Source: Chitinophagaceae bacterium (lineage in GTDB: Bacteria > Bacteroidota > Bacteroidia > Chitinophagales > Chitinophagaceae). From it: a stretch of 17,299 nucleotides of DNA. The notes beneath the pieces were generated by a model, which was given only the letters and a program-made list of their open reading frames with translations, did not search any database and was not told the DNA's origin. The position numbers and the translations under genes are program-made. The stretch lies in contig CANIMM010000037.1 of assembly GCA_947468255.1 (NCBI GenBank), positions 1 to 17,299 on the forward strand, read 5' to 3'. How positions within the stretch are numbered: the first letter of the stretch is position 1; every line of letters begins with the position of its first letter. Below, in pieces: positions 1 to 7,556 of the stretch.

Positions 1-578
1 CCTCCCTTAGAAGGTGCTACCTGAATGCCAAAGCATGTGGAATGCCGAAAGACCGCGTGGAAGCCGCTATTAAAAGGGCAATGGGCAAAGACACCAGCAG
101 CTATGAAGAAATTACATACGAAGGATATGCGCCGCATGGAGTAGCATTGTTGGTAGAAACTGCCACTGATAATCCCACCCGAACTGTGGCCAATGTAAGG
201 ATGCATTTTACCAAAAGTGGCGGCAGCTTGGGTACTAGTGGAAGCGTTGCATTTACCTTTAATCGCTTGGGAGAGTTTAAAGTAAAAAATGCTGGCTTAA
301 ATATTGAAGACCTAGAATTGGAATTAATTGACTTCGGCTTGGAAGAAATTGGTGAAGACAGTGAAGGAAATATTGTAATCCGGGTAACTTTTACAGAATT
401 TGGCCATATGGCAAAAGCCCTCGAAGAAAGAAAGATTGAAGTAATTGCTGCCGAACTCACTCGAATTCCGATGAATACCACCGAACTGGATGAGGAAGCT
501 GCGCAGGACGTATTTAAATTGATTGATAAGTTAGAGCAAGACGAGGATGTTCAAAAAGTATATCACAATATGAAGTAG
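1..578 (+). CDS. yebC: YebC/PmpR (TACO1) family protein, 5'-truncated by the window edge
   Basis: Members of this family were long annotated as transcriptional regulators. More recent work on the family links them, like mitochondrial TACO1, to translation, including relief of ribosome stalling at proline-rich stretches. The reading frame is open from the window edge: codons from position 3 read SLRRCYLNAKACG and then MPKDRVEAAIKRA, which matches the end of the family's N-terminal helical domain. The ATG at 42 is therefore an internal Met and not the start. The missing portion should be the conserved N-terminus with its usual 'AGHSKW' opening. Domain 2/3 is complete, with the typical GxxLGTSGSVAF block near codons 61-70 counted from that Met, and the protein ends YHNMK. 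The gene converges on the phzF-like gene with a 37-bp gap and no obvious hairpin terminator. Family assignment is secure; the molecular role is known only by family. Confidence 0.93.
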   Translation, partial: SLRRCYLNAKACGMPKDRVEAAIKRAMGKDTSSYEEITYEGYAPHGVALLVETATDNPTRTVANVRMHFTKSGGSLGTSGSVAFTFNRLGEFKVKNAGLNIEDLELELIDFGLEEIGEDSEGNIVIRVTFTEFGHMAKALEERKIEVIAAELTRIPMNTTELDEEAAQDVFKLIDKLEQDEDVQKVYHNMK

Positions 579-615
579 AATGGCGGGGGCCTTTCCAGCT
601 CCACCAATCCAATTG

Positions 616-1404
616 CTAGACATGGATTTCCCCTTTCATATAAAAAACACAGTTCCCACTCATCAGAACCCTGGTGCCTGCATTTTGACACCACAATTCA
701 CCCCCTCTTTTGGATAATTGTTTCGCATGCAAAACATCCTTTCCTAGTTTTTCTGCCCAAAAAGGAATAAGGGATGAATGAGCTGAGCCGGTTACAGGAT
801 CTTCAGGAATGGTGCAATTGGGCATAAAGAATCTTGAAACAAAATCACAATCTTTTCCTGGAGCAGTTACTATGATTCCGACTACATCAATTTGATTAAT
901 AAGGGTAAAGTCGATATCCAGATTCATCAGTTCTTTTTCAGTGGCAACCTCCACTATATAATCTCGGCTTTTGTATACCCCCAATGGATCCTTAATCCCC
1001 AATCCCGGTATAAGTTGGTCGGGATATTCCGTTACCCTTTCCGGCATTCGGGAGGGGAAATTTAACTGAAATTGATTATCATTTCTAGTGATGACCAATT
1101 CACCGCTTTTTGAATAAAAAAGCAACTCTTTTTTTGAATAGCCTAGAAATTCATATAGTACAAAAGCGCTTGCTAAGGTAGCATGACCGCAGAGATCTAT
1201 TTCAAATTCAGGTGTAAACCATCGGATATGGTAACCATTTCCTTTGGGCACAAAAAATACAGTTTCTGCTAAATTATTTTCCACAGCAATCAGCTGCATC
1301 AACTCATCCTCCAACCAATTTTCCAAGGGAATAACTGCTGCAGGGTTGCCACCAAAAAGCCGATTGGTAAATGCATCAATCTGGTAGAGGGTTAACTTTG
1401 GCAT
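616..1404 (-). CDS. PhzF family isomerase/epimerase-like protein
   Basis: This is a 262-residue protein of the PhzF fold (two diaminopimelate-epimerase-like halves). The N-terminus (YQIDAFTNRLFGGNPAAV) and E47 in NLAETVFF correspond to the catalytic Glu region of PhzF. The GHATLASA block (73-80) and the second-half motif DPVTGSAHSSL (202-212) are also diagnostic. Pseudomonas PhzF isomerises an intermediate of phenazine synthesis. No phenazine genes are visible here, so this is more likely one of the widespread PhzF-like enzymes of unknown substrate. The ATG at 1404 gives the usual N-terminus. It lies 84 bp downstream of the E1 dehydrogenase gene on the same strand, so cotranscription is possible. 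No exact TAnnTTTG box is seen in the gap. No signal peptide is present, so it should be cytoplasmic. Confidence 0.9.
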   Translation of the reverse strand: MPKLTLYQIDAFTNRLFGGNPAAVIPLENWLEDELMQLIAVENNLAETVFFVPKGNGYHIRWFTPEFEIDLCGHATLASAFVLYEFLGYSKKELLFYSKSGELVITRNDNQFQLNFPSRMPERVTEYPDQLIPGLGIKDPLGVYKSRDYIVEVATEKELMNLDIDFTLINQIDVVGIIVTAPGKDCDFVSRFFMPNCTIPEDPVTGSAHSSLIPFWAEKLGKDVLHAKQLSKRGGELWCQNAGTRVLMSGNCVFYMKGEIHV

Positions 1405-1488
1405 GTCAAATTATTGAATGATAAAACAACCAGTAGCTGAGTGAAAAATGCGACTGTCATTAAGTACTGTACTATAGATTCAAACCCC

Positions 1489-3885
1489 TTATTCAGCCAT
1501 CATTTCCTTGATCACCCTTATCACATCTTCCATATTAGGCTTGCTGAAATAGTCGCCATCACTAGAGTAGGAAGGCCGGTGAGACTGTGCCGTAAGGGTT
1601 CTGGGAGATATATCTAGGTACTTATATCCGCCCTGTTCCTCCATCACCTTGTTAAACATAAATGCAGCTGCACCACCTGGTACATCCTCGTCAACAAAAA
1701 CAATCCGATTGGTTTTTTTTAGCGACGCAACAATATGATGATGGATATCGAAAGGGAGTAAAGTTTGAACATCGATCACCTCACAACTGATTTGCATTCT
1801 GTCTAAAGTTTCCGCTGCTTCCAATACTATTCGTAAGGTGGCGCCATAAGTAACTACGGTCATATCCTTTCCCGGCTTAACAATTTCGGGAACGCCTAAA
1901 GGCACGGTATAGGTCAATAAATTCGTAGGCAATTTTTCCTTCAGGCGATAGCCATTTAAGCACTCAATCATCAGTGCAGGGTCGTTGGACTGAAGAAGGG
2001 TATTATACATCCCAGCAGCCTGCACCATATTGCGGGGAACACAAATATACATTCCCCTCAATGAATTAATGATCATTCCCATTGGCGAGCCACTATGCCA
2101 GATGCCTTCTAAACGATGTCCTCTAGTACGTACAATTAGCGGGCAACTTTGTCCACCTGCAGTTCGGTAATGGGTAGTGGCGCAATCATCACTTAGGGTT
2201 TGCAAACCATACAACAAGTAGTCGAGGTATTGAATTTCAGCAATGGGTCTCAAGCCCCGCAATGCTAGTCCAATTCCTTGACCCATGATGGATAATTCAC
2301 GTATACCGGTATCAAAAATACGCTGCTCACCATATTTTTCTTGAAGGCCACTAAAGCCCTGGTTTACATCTCCAATTAATCCTACATCTTCGCCAAAAGC
2401 AGTTACCTTATCATTGCTTTCAAAAAGCTGATCAAAGTAATTATTTAGCACTTCATAGCCATTCATCATTTTGGCATCTTCGCTAAATACCGGCTTTATT
2501 TCTTTCACCTTTAAAGCCGACTTTGGACCTTCATTATAAAGTAGCGTATTGTACAATGCGGCATTCTTTACTGCAAGTTCCTTGTAATAATTGCGCACCT
2601 CAGTGGCAGCTTTACTATTACCGGCAATATCCAAACTGGTAGCCAAGCATTTCATTAAATCGCGACGAAGCGGCTCTTTACTAGCAACCAATTCATCAAT
2701 CATTTGAATAATGGTAGCAGCATTTGTTGAAGTCAAATTGTCTGCAAGTTGTTTCATCAATTTAATTCCAGTTTGCATCTGCTGCTTCAAAGGGGCTATA
2801 TATTTCTCCCAAGCTTTTTGCTTGCTTTCTTTAATCAATAATTTAGCATTCATTTCTATCTCCAACAGTTCATTTTCTTCTGCCAAGGAATTTTCTAATA
2901 ACCATGTCCTCATTTGACTGTTACAATCCCATTCCTTTTCCCAGGCAAGCCGCTCAGAGCTTTTATACCTTTCATGACTGCCAGAAGTGGAGTGACCTTG
3001 TGGTTGGGTGATCTCTTCAATATGAAAAATTGCAGGGGTATGGGTATCTCTTATTTTTTGAATGGCTGGTTCAAGCACTTCGCACATACCAGCATAATCC
3101 CAACCTTTCAAATTGTAAATATCAACGCCATTCGTACCCTCTTTTTTTTCCATCCCCCGCAGGGCAGTAGAAATGGAGCCCTTAGTGGTTTGAAGGTCTT
3201 TTGGAACTGAAATTCCATATCCATCATCCCAAACAAAAATAGCCAGTGGAATTTGAAGCACTCCGGCCGCATTTACCCCTTCCCAAAAATGCCCTTCTGA
3301 AGTAGATGCATCTCCGATGGTGCAAAAACAAACTTCATTTCCATTATCGCTTAAATGCGTGTGTTGTTTATAAACCGGTGAATTTCGAAATAGTTTGGAT
3401 GCCAATGCCAAACCCAATGCCCTGGGCACTTGCCCAGCAGTGGGTGCCATATCGCTGCTGCTGTTTTTTATATTCACTAGGTCAAGCCAATCTCCATTTT
3501 TATCCACTATTTTGGTAGAGAAATGTGCATTCATCTGTCGACCTGCACTAAAGGGATCATGCTCAATATTTGGATCAGAAAACAACTGCGAAAAATATTG
3601 TTCCACCGTAGCCACTCCAGCTGCAAACATAAAGGTCTGGTCACGATAATAACCCGCCCTAAAATCGCCCGGTTTAAAAAATTTAGCAACGGCCACTTGA
3701 GCCACTTCCTTGCCATCGCCAAATATGCCAAATTTAGCTTTACCTGTCAAAACCTCCTTTCTACCCACTAAGCTGGTCTCCCTGCTTTCGCAGGCTAAAC
3801 GGTAGTCATTTAGCACTTCATTGCGAAAATGATCAAAACTCAGCTGCTCCTGTAATGCAATGTCATTGGAATTTACTGTATCCAT
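1489..3885 (-). CDS. Fused alpha/beta E1 component of branched-chain 2-oxoacid dehydrogenase
   Basis: This is a 798-residue thiamine-diphosphate enzyme that decarboxylates 2-oxoacids and hands the acyl group to a lipoyl E2. The best fit is the branched-chain (2-oxoisovalerate-type) E1, which supplies branched acyl-CoA primers for iso-fatty acids. The alpha half (about 15-360) has the TPP/Mg motif GDASTSEGHFWEGVN (191-205) and the loop GHSTSGSHERY (297-307), which corresponds to the phosphorylation loop of E1-alpha. A helical linker (about 360-465) leads into the beta half (about 470-798). That half carries GED (498-500, with the cofactor-contacting Glu), DTGIRE (525-530), RTRGHRLEGIWHS (587-599) and the C-terminal DVQTLLPFD region. 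Most bacteria outside this phylum use separate alpha and beta chains; the single-chain form is common in Bacteroidota. No E2 or E3 gene is in the window. A pyruvate-type substrate cannot be excluded. Confidence 0.92.
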   Translation of the reverse strand: MDTVNSNDIALQEQLSFDHFRNEVLNDYRLACESRETSLVGRKEVLTGKAKFGIFGDGKEVAQVAVAKFFKPGDFRAGYYRDQTFMFAAGVATVEQYFSQLFSDPNIEHDPFSAGRQMNAHFSTKIVDKNGDWLDLVNIKNSSSDMAPTAGQVPRALGLALASKLFRNSPVYKQHTHLSDNGNEVCFCTIGDASTSEGHFWEGVNAAGVLQIPLAIFVWDDGYGISVPKDLQTTKGSISTALRGMEKKEGTNGVDIYNLKGWDYAGMCEVLEPAIQKIRDTHTPAIFHIEEITQPQGHSTSGSHERYKSSERLAWEKEWDCNSQMRTWLLENSLAEENELLEIEMNAKLLIKESKQKAWEKYIAPLKQQMQTGIKLMKQLADNLTSTNAATIIQMIDELVASKEPLRRDLMKCLATSLDIAGNSKAATEVRNYYKELAVKNAALYNTLLYNEGPKSALKVKEIKPVFSEDAKMMNGYEVLNNYFDQLFESNDKVTAFGEDVGLIGDVNQGFSGLQEKYGEQRIFDTGIRELSIMGQGIGLALRGLRPIAEIQYLDYLLYGLQTLSDDCATTHYRTAGGQSCPLIVRTRGHRLEGIWHSGSPMGMIINSLRGMYICVPRNMVQAAGMYNTLLQSNDPALMIECLNGYRLKEKLPTNLLTYTVPLGVPEIVKPGKDMTVVTYGATLRIVLEAAETLDRMQISCEVIDVQTLLPFDIHHHIVASLKKTNRIVFVDEDVPGGAAAFMFNKVMEEQGGYKYLDISPRTLTAQSHRPSYSSDGDYFSKPNMEDVIRVIKEMMAE

Positions 3886-3889
3886 TTAA

Positions 3890-3897
3890 CAAATGTA
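3890..3897 (-). promoter_or_regulatory. Candidate -7 promoter box of the E1 dehydrogenase gene
   Basis: The minus strand reads TACATTTG, a perfect match to the Bacteroidota -7 consensus TAnnTTTG. It is followed by only TTAA before the ATG. Transcription starting 5-8 bases downstream would give a leaderless or nearly leaderless mRNA. No TTG is seen at the expected -33 distance, so chance occurrence in AT-rich DNA remains possible. Confidence 0.25.
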
Positions 3898-3971
3898 AAT
3901 TATACTTGTGATGATTGTTAAAAATTTGGTAATCAAATAAACAATTTGTTATGATTTTATTTATTTTTTTT

Positions 3972-3979
3972 TAAATTTG
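3972..3979 (+). promoter_or_regulatory. Candidate -7 promoter box upstream of the DUF1566-like gene
   Basis: TAAATTTG matches the Bacteroidota -7 consensus. A TTG at 3946-3948 lies 23 bases upstream, at the long end of the accepted -33 spacing. The transcript would have an unusually long leader of about 165 bases before the ATG at 4154. The remainder of the gene-free stretch 3886-4153 is very AT-rich and holds a near-direct repeat, TAAACTAATAAAAAT at 4023-4037 and TAAACTAACAGAAAT at 4073-4087, exactly 50 bases apart. I see no RNA gene in it. Confidence 0.33.
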
Positions 3980-4153
3980 CTTTGAAGGTTTACCTTTTTT
4001 AAGAAGTTCATAAGTTTTCAACTAAACTAATAAAAATGGGTAATCTGACGTTAAATCAATACTTTTATTTATTAAACTAACAGAAATACTAAAAAAATAT
4101 ACTCCAATTTCCATTAAAGTGGTACATTAGTAGTCAAAATAAACCAAATCACC

Positions 4154-4552
4154 ATGAAAAAACAAATTATTCCAATTTCCTTTTTGTTTGCGGCAATATT
4201 AATGTTAGGCTCTTCAAGTGTAAATGCGCAGGCTAATATAATTGGCAAGCCTACCCCTATTCCAATTCAATATTCATTACAAATAGCCCAATTTGACTTT
4301 CCAAATCAAATGAATTGGGCAGATGCTAAAAAGGCTTGTGAGGGACTAGGAGAAGGATGGAGATTACCAACCAAAGACGAACTCAATTCAATGTATATCA
4401 ATAAAAATACTATTGGCGGCTTTAGTTCTAACTCATATTGGAGTTCCAGCGAGATGTCCATTTTCGCTTGGAATCAATACTTCAACTATGGCGGTAAAAT
4501 CAGTGATTCTAAGGCCAATATGAACTATGTTAGGGCTGTACGACCTTTGTAA
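4154..4552 (+). CDS. Small secreted DUF1566 / lectin-like (Lcl C-terminal type) protein
   Basis: This is a 132-residue exported protein. Residues 1-25 form a Sec signal peptide (MKK, hydrophobic core, cleavage after SSVNA before QA). The mature part of about 107 residues carries the signature of the DUF1566/Lcl_C domain, a C-type-lectin-like fold: NWADAKKAC (54-62), GWRLPTKDEL (68-77), SYWSSSE (94-100), then W106 and the terminal VRAVRPL. Such domains usually form modules of larger surface or fimbrial proteins; here the domain stands nearly alone. The mature protein has a single Cys (C62), so no intrachain disulfide is possible. The gene follows a 268-bp AT-rich region with the candidate promoter at 3972 and precedes the DUF1573 gene by 136 bp. 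The ligand is unknown; carbohydrate or protein binding at the surface is an inference from the fold. Confidence 0.82.
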   Translation: MKKQIIPISFLFAAILMLGSSSVNAQANIIGKPTPIPIQYSLQIAQFDFPNQMNWADAKKACEGLGEGWRLPTKDELNSMYINKNTIGGFSSNSYWSSSEMSIFAWNQYFNYGGKISDSKANMNYVRAVRPL

Positions 4553-4592
4553 TCAATTAGTTTTGATTAAGAGGGCAAAGAAGTTGATTTGA

Positions 4593-4610
4593 AATTCTTT
4601 AAAAAGAATT
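4593..4610. repeat. Palindrome upstream of the DUF1573 gene
   Basis: AATTCTTT at 4593-4600 and AAAGAATT at 4603-4610 are perfect 8-bp inverted arms separated by AA. The element lies 78 bases before the ATG at 4689. The tight dyad looks more like an operator than an RNA hairpin, because a two-base loop is too small. No exact TAnnTTTG box accompanies it. It is A/T-only except for one G/C pair in each arm, so chance is a real alternative. Confidence 0.3.
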
Positions 4611-4688
4611 GACCAAAAAGTTACTGTTGATTTTTTCGCAAGACTTTGGATTTTGCTAACTTCTTTATAATAAATAAAACAAAATAAA

Positions 4689-5102
4689 ATGAAAAAAATC
4701 TTACTGGCATCCGTATTTTTTACTTTGGCTGCTGCTTCTTTTGCGCAAAAAAAAGTTGCTGATGTTGCAAAATTCACTTCAGAAACCATCAACCTAGGTA
4801 ATATTAAACAAGGAGTACCTACGAAAGGCACTTTTACCCTTACCAATATCAGTGCTCAACCTTTAATCATTGAACAGGCAAATCCTACTTGTGGATGCAC
4901 CATTTCCGATTATACCAAAGAGCCTATTGCAGCTGGTAAAAATGGTGTAATTAATGCTACCTACAACGCCGCTAATCCTGGCCATTTTGATAAACATCTT
5001 ACGGTTAAATTTGCCGGCATTGATGAGGTAAAAAGCATTACCCTAACTGGGGATGTGCTTAGTGCGGAAGAATTTGCCAAATTGAAAGCTCCTAAAAAAT
5101 AA
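4689..5102 (+). CDS. Secreted DUF1573 domain protein
   Basis: This 137-residue protein begins with a Sec signal peptide ending AAASFAQ (about residue 19). The mature part is one DUF1573 domain, an Ig-like beta-sandwich related to the ASH/MSP group: ETINLGNIKQGVPTKGTFTLTN, then PLIIEQANPTCGCTISDY with the conserved CGC cysteines, then the usual 'GHFDKHLTVKF' strand and a terminal LTGDV segment. Proteins of this type are abundant in Bacteroidota and exported to the periplasm or surface. Their biochemical role is not established. The start is fixed by the signal peptide; the leader is A-rich (ATAAATAAAACAAAATAAA) with no Shine-Dalgarno, as usual in this phylum. The gene ends 14 bases before the strong bidirectional terminator at 5117-5169. 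Confidence 0.9.
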   Translation: MKKILLASVFFTLAAASFAQKKVADVAKFTSETINLGNIKQGVPTKGTFTLTNISAQPLIIEQANPTCGCTISDYTKEPIAAGKNGVINATYNAANPGHFDKHLTVKFAGIDEVKSITLTGDVLSAEEFAKLKAPKK

Positions 5103-5116
5103 TTAATTTACAAATA

Positions 5117-5169
5117 AGGTATTCAACAAAAAAACCTCCGCTACCCGGAGGTTTTTTTGTTGAATACCT
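5117..5169. terminator. Bidirectional intrinsic terminator between the DUF1573 and EamA genes
   Basis: Two perfect 24-base inverted arms lie at 5117-5140 and 5146-5169 around the 5-base loop CTACC. On each strand the GC core (CCTCCG/CGGAGG) is followed by seven T residues, so it should stop transcripts from both sides: the DUF1573 gene on + and the EamA gene on -. The right arm is also coding sequence for the last residues of the EamA protein, and its stop codon (5141-5143) sits in the loop. Confidence 0.88.
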
Positions 5170-6040
5170 CTTTTTTATTTCCCCAGTACACTCCAAATAA
5201 AATTATCAATAAGCAACCTATTTGCTCAAAATTGTAAACTTCGCCATAAAAAATCCCCCATCCAATAGCAACAAATGGAATTCCATAAGTAACCATACTT
5301 GCAAAAATACCTCCCGCTCTTTTTACCAATGTATAAAAAATAATACTAGCAAATGCAGTACCAATAATACCTAAAAAAGCAGCTGCCCCTACCGCAATTA
5401 AAAGCGGATGACTTGCCAAAGGCATATTAAAAAAACCTGTGCATATTAGTACCAGCATGGCAGGTATTGCATTAAGGGAAAGTGCGATAGCAGCAATATG
5501 CAAGGAAGGAATCGTAAGCAAATGCCTTGCCACCATATTTACATTAAAGCCGTAAAAAAAGGCTGCTAACACTACAAAAGACACAAATACAAGGTGCTGA
5601 CTTTGCTGCAAATGACCTTTGCTAAACAATAATAAAAAACTACCTACGAAGGCTATCCCTATTCCTGCAATTTTATTGATGGAAGTGCTGGTTTTATAAA
5701 AAACCGCACCGGTAACAATAACAAAAATCGGGGTAAGGCAATTTAGTGTGCCTGCCAGTGAACTTTCGATTCCTTCTTCTGCCAAACAAAATAAAAAAGC
5801 AGGTAGCAGACTACCCAATGTGCCCGACATGAAAACCAAAAAGAGTTTATACCGGGGGATATGCCGAATATGCTTTATTGTGGTGGGCAATAGCACTAGT
5901 CCGGCAAAAACTATCCGCAAAGCAGCTACTTGGTACGGACCCAACTGGTTATCCAAGCCAATTTTCATCAAAATAAAGCTACTTCCCCAGATAATGGACA
6001 GTGCCACAAAAATCAACCAGTTGACCAAATTATTTTTCAC
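5141..6040 (-). CDS. EamA family (drug/metabolite transporter superfamily) permease
   Basis: This 299-residue inner-membrane protein has about ten hydrophobic segments arranged as two repeats of the EamA domain (about 5-140 and 150-290). The opening IIWGSSFILMKIGL is the typical first helix of DMT permeases, and the repeat's second half ends with PFVAIGWGIFYGE. Members export amino acids, metabolites or drugs; the substrate cannot be read from this sequence. The start is GTG at 6040: the in-frame stretch upstream has no ATG before a TAA at 6056-6058. The last seven residues (FNKKTSG) and the stop codon are encoded inside the terminator hairpin shared with the convergent DUF1573 gene. CAACTTTG just upstream on the minus strand is one base from the -7 consensus, but too weak to call as a promoter. 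Confidence 0.9.
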   Translation of the reverse strand: MKNNLVNWLIFVALSIIWGSSFILMKIGLDNQLGPYQVAALRIVFAGLVLLPTTIKHIRHIPRYKLFLVFMSGTLGSLLPAFLFCLAEEGIESSLAGTLNCLTPIFVIVTGAVFYKTSTSINKIAGIGIAFVGSFLLLFSKGHLQQSQHLVFVSFVVLAAFFYGFNVNMVARHLLTIPSLHIAAIALSLNAIPAMLVLICTGFFNMPLASHPLLIAVGAAAFLGIIGTAFASIIFYTLVKRAGGIFASMVTYGIPFVAIGWGIFYGEVYNFEQIGCLLIILFGVYWGNKKEVFNKKTSG

Positions 6041-6198
6041 CTCACAAAGTTGATGTTAATTAATTAAATAAAGGGTATGGGTATAAAAATTCTCCTGTCG
6101 CTTTGGATACAATTAAAAAAATAGGCTGTATAAGTATTAAAAAAATATTATATTTATTCTCGACTATTGATGAAAACAAACAAGTAAACTTTAAAACT

Positions 6199-6573
6199 AT
6201 GCGATTTTTAAAAGCGTTTAAAGAATTTATAACGAAAGGCAATATTATCGACCTCGCTGTGGCGGTAGTAATTGGTAGCGCATTTGGAGCAATCGTTTCT
6301 TCACTAGTAAACGATGTCATTACACCCCTTTTACTGACTCCCGCGCTAGAAGCTGCACATGTTCAAAACTTGGATAAACTTACCTGGGGAGCTGTCAAAT
6401 ATGGCAATTTTATTGCTGCAGTCATTCAATTTACGATCATTTCATTGGCGCTTTTCATTACGGTTAAGGCAATAAATGCTTTAATTAAAAAAAAGCAGGC
6501 CGCCTTACCAACCCCTGGACCTTCTACCACAGACCAATTGCTGATGGAAATAAGGGATGCGCTAAAAAAATAA
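6199..6573 (+). CDS. mscL: Large-conductance mechanosensitive channel
   Basis: This is a 124-residue homologue of MscL, the homopentameric inner-membrane channel that opens under membrane tension to release solutes on osmotic downshock. The N-terminal amphipathic helix (FLKAFKEFITKGN, 3-15) leads into TM1 with the pore signature NIIDLAVAVVIGSAFG (15-30). TM2 spans about 68-90 (YGNFIAAVIQF onward), and the C-terminal helix LLMEIRDALKK closely resembles the family's bundle-forming end. It is slightly shorter than the E. coli protein (136), mainly in the periplasmic loop. The open frame extends upstream to a TTG at 6103, but the extra 32 residues have no counterpart in MscL. The ATG at 6199 gives the standard N-terminus, so it is chosen. 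It is divergent from the EamA gene and monocistronic in appearance. Confidence 0.95.
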   Translation: MRFLKAFKEFITKGNIIDLAVAVVIGSAFGAIVSSLVNDVITPLLLTPALEAAHVQNLDKLTWGAVKYGNFIAAVIQFTIISLALFITVKAINALIKKKQAALPTPGPSTTDQLLMEIRDALKK

Positions 6574-6712
6574 TGGTAGCCAGCCTTATTTTGCCATTTT
6601 TGATCGAGCTGGCGCTTACAATAACTGAAATGAGCAATCCCCCAATTTTTCCGTATTATCCACAATGAGCAGCTCAATTATCCCAAAATAGTAATTCTCT
6701 AATAAGTTTCTA

Positions 6713-6720
6713 TACATTTG
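6713..6720 (+). promoter_or_regulatory. Candidate -7 promoter box of scpA
   Basis: TACATTTG matches TAnnTTTG exactly and ends 32 bases before the TTG start codon at 6753, a normal leader length. At the -33 distance only TTC (6695-6697) is present in place of TTG, so the upstream element is weak. Confidence 0.38.
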
Positions 6721-6752
6721 CCTCGATCATTTATCACTAAATTTTTAAGACA

Positions 6753-7550
6753 TTGAATACGGCTACTTATCAGATAAAATTGGACCAATTTGAAGGCCCA
6801 TTTGACCTGCTACTTTTTTTTATAGAAAGAGATGAACTAGATATTTACAATATTCCCATCACTAAAATAACGAATGATTTCCTTGATTTCATTCACCAAT
6901 CAGACAAACTGAATATTGAACTGAGTAGTGAATTTATTTTATTCATTAGTACGTTGATGCGTATCAAGGCGAAGATGCTGATACCACGAAAAGAAATTGA
7001 TTTGCATGGAAATGAAATTGATCCTAGGCAAGAATTAATCAATAAAATACTAGAGTACAAAAGATTTAAGGAAGCATCCCTCAAAATGGCTGAATTGGAG
7101 GAGATCCGGATGCTGATGATCAAAAGAGGTAACCTTCAAAAAGAGCTTTCACAAATTGGTGAAGAGCTTGGTGAAGGGACTGAAATCCAGGCGGTCACCC
7201 TTTTTAAGTTAATGAAAGCTTTTGAAAAGGTAGCCCAGCGGCTAAAAGAGCGTAATCACCAGCCGGTTCATACTGTTGTTCAATACAACTATACTATGGA
7301 ACAAAGCAGGGAATTTATGCTAGACACCTGCAAAAAAGAAAAGACCGTATCCTTTGAAAAAATATTTGACGCATGTGAAAACCGTATCCATGCCATCTTC
7401 CTTTTTTTAAGTTTGCTTGAACTGGTCCAACAAAAATACATGATGCTAGTGTCTGGTGAAGGAAGGAATAATTTTATCATTGAATACAATGAGAATAGAG
7501 AAGAGGACAATTCTACCCCTCTTGATTACAACGAGATGACCAGCTTCTAA
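6753..7550 (+). CDS. scpA: Segregation and condensation protein A (ScpA, kleisin), TTG start
   Basis: ScpA is the kleisin subunit of the bacterial SMC-ScpAB condensin, which organises and segregates the chromosome. The 265-residue sequence opens with the diagnostic FEGPFDLLLFFIERDELDIYNIPI (13-36; LLFFIERDELDIYNIPI is usually nearly invariant) and continues into the SMC-neck-binding helical bundle. A charged middle region (about 105-165) follows, and a C-terminal winged helix (about 200-245, VSFEKIFDACENRIHAIFLFLSLLEL region) caps the other SMC head. The start must be TTG at 6753 or a rarer codon: an in-frame TAA lies at 6738-6740 and no ATG or GTG intervenes. scpB, often adjacent in other phyla, is not in the window; the next gene is a pirin 146 bp away. 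Confidence 0.93.
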   Translation: MNTATYQIKLDQFEGPFDLLLFFIERDELDIYNIPITKITNDFLDFIHQSDKLNIELSSEFILFISTLMRIKAKMLIPRKEIDLHGNEIDPRQELINKILEYKRFKEASLKMAELEEIRMLMIKRGNLQKELSQIGEELGEGTEIQAVTLFKLMKAFEKVAQRLKERNHQPVHTVVQYNYTMEQSREFMLDTCKKEKTVSFEKIFDACENRIHAIFLFLSLLELVQQKYMMLVSGEGRNNFIIEYNENREEDNSTPLDYNEMTSF

Positions 7551-7556
7551 TAGGCC

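Noticed and set aside
616..1404. Phenazine biosynthesis cluster
   Set aside because: Only a PhzF-like gene is present; no other phenazine genes flank it and the family is mostly involved in other, unknown reactions.
3964..3997. AAGG-TTTA-CCTT hairpin with a following T-run near 3985
   Set aside because: The stem is only 4-5 bp and lies right after the candidate promoter of the next gene, where a terminator makes little sense.
4036..4080. 14-codon ORF (ATG to TAA) in the leader of the DUF1566-like gene
   Set aside because: It is too short and unremarkable, with no run of one amino acid or adjacent attenuator hairpin to suggest a leader peptide.
4550..4569. TAATCAA-N6-TTGATTA hairpin overlapping the DUF1566-like stop codon
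   Set aside because: The stem is weak and all A/T except one pair, and no T-tract follows, so it is not a credible terminator.
4553..4846. 97-codon minus-strand open frame crossing the DUF1573 start
   Set aside because: It is antisense to a clear secreted protein, has a low-complexity hydrophobic sequence and shows no domain motif.
5748..6053. 101-codon plus-strand frame opposite the EamA gene
   Set aside because: It is antisense to strongly supported membrane helices and has no recognisable domain.
6103..6198. N-terminal extension of MscL from an in-frame TTG at 6103
   Set aside because: The 32 extra residues have no counterpart in MscL, and the ATG at 6199 gives the canonical N-terminus.
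6579..6613. GCCAGC...GCTGGC dyad after mscL
   Set aside because: It has only 6 bp, a 23-base loop and no T-run; chance is likely.
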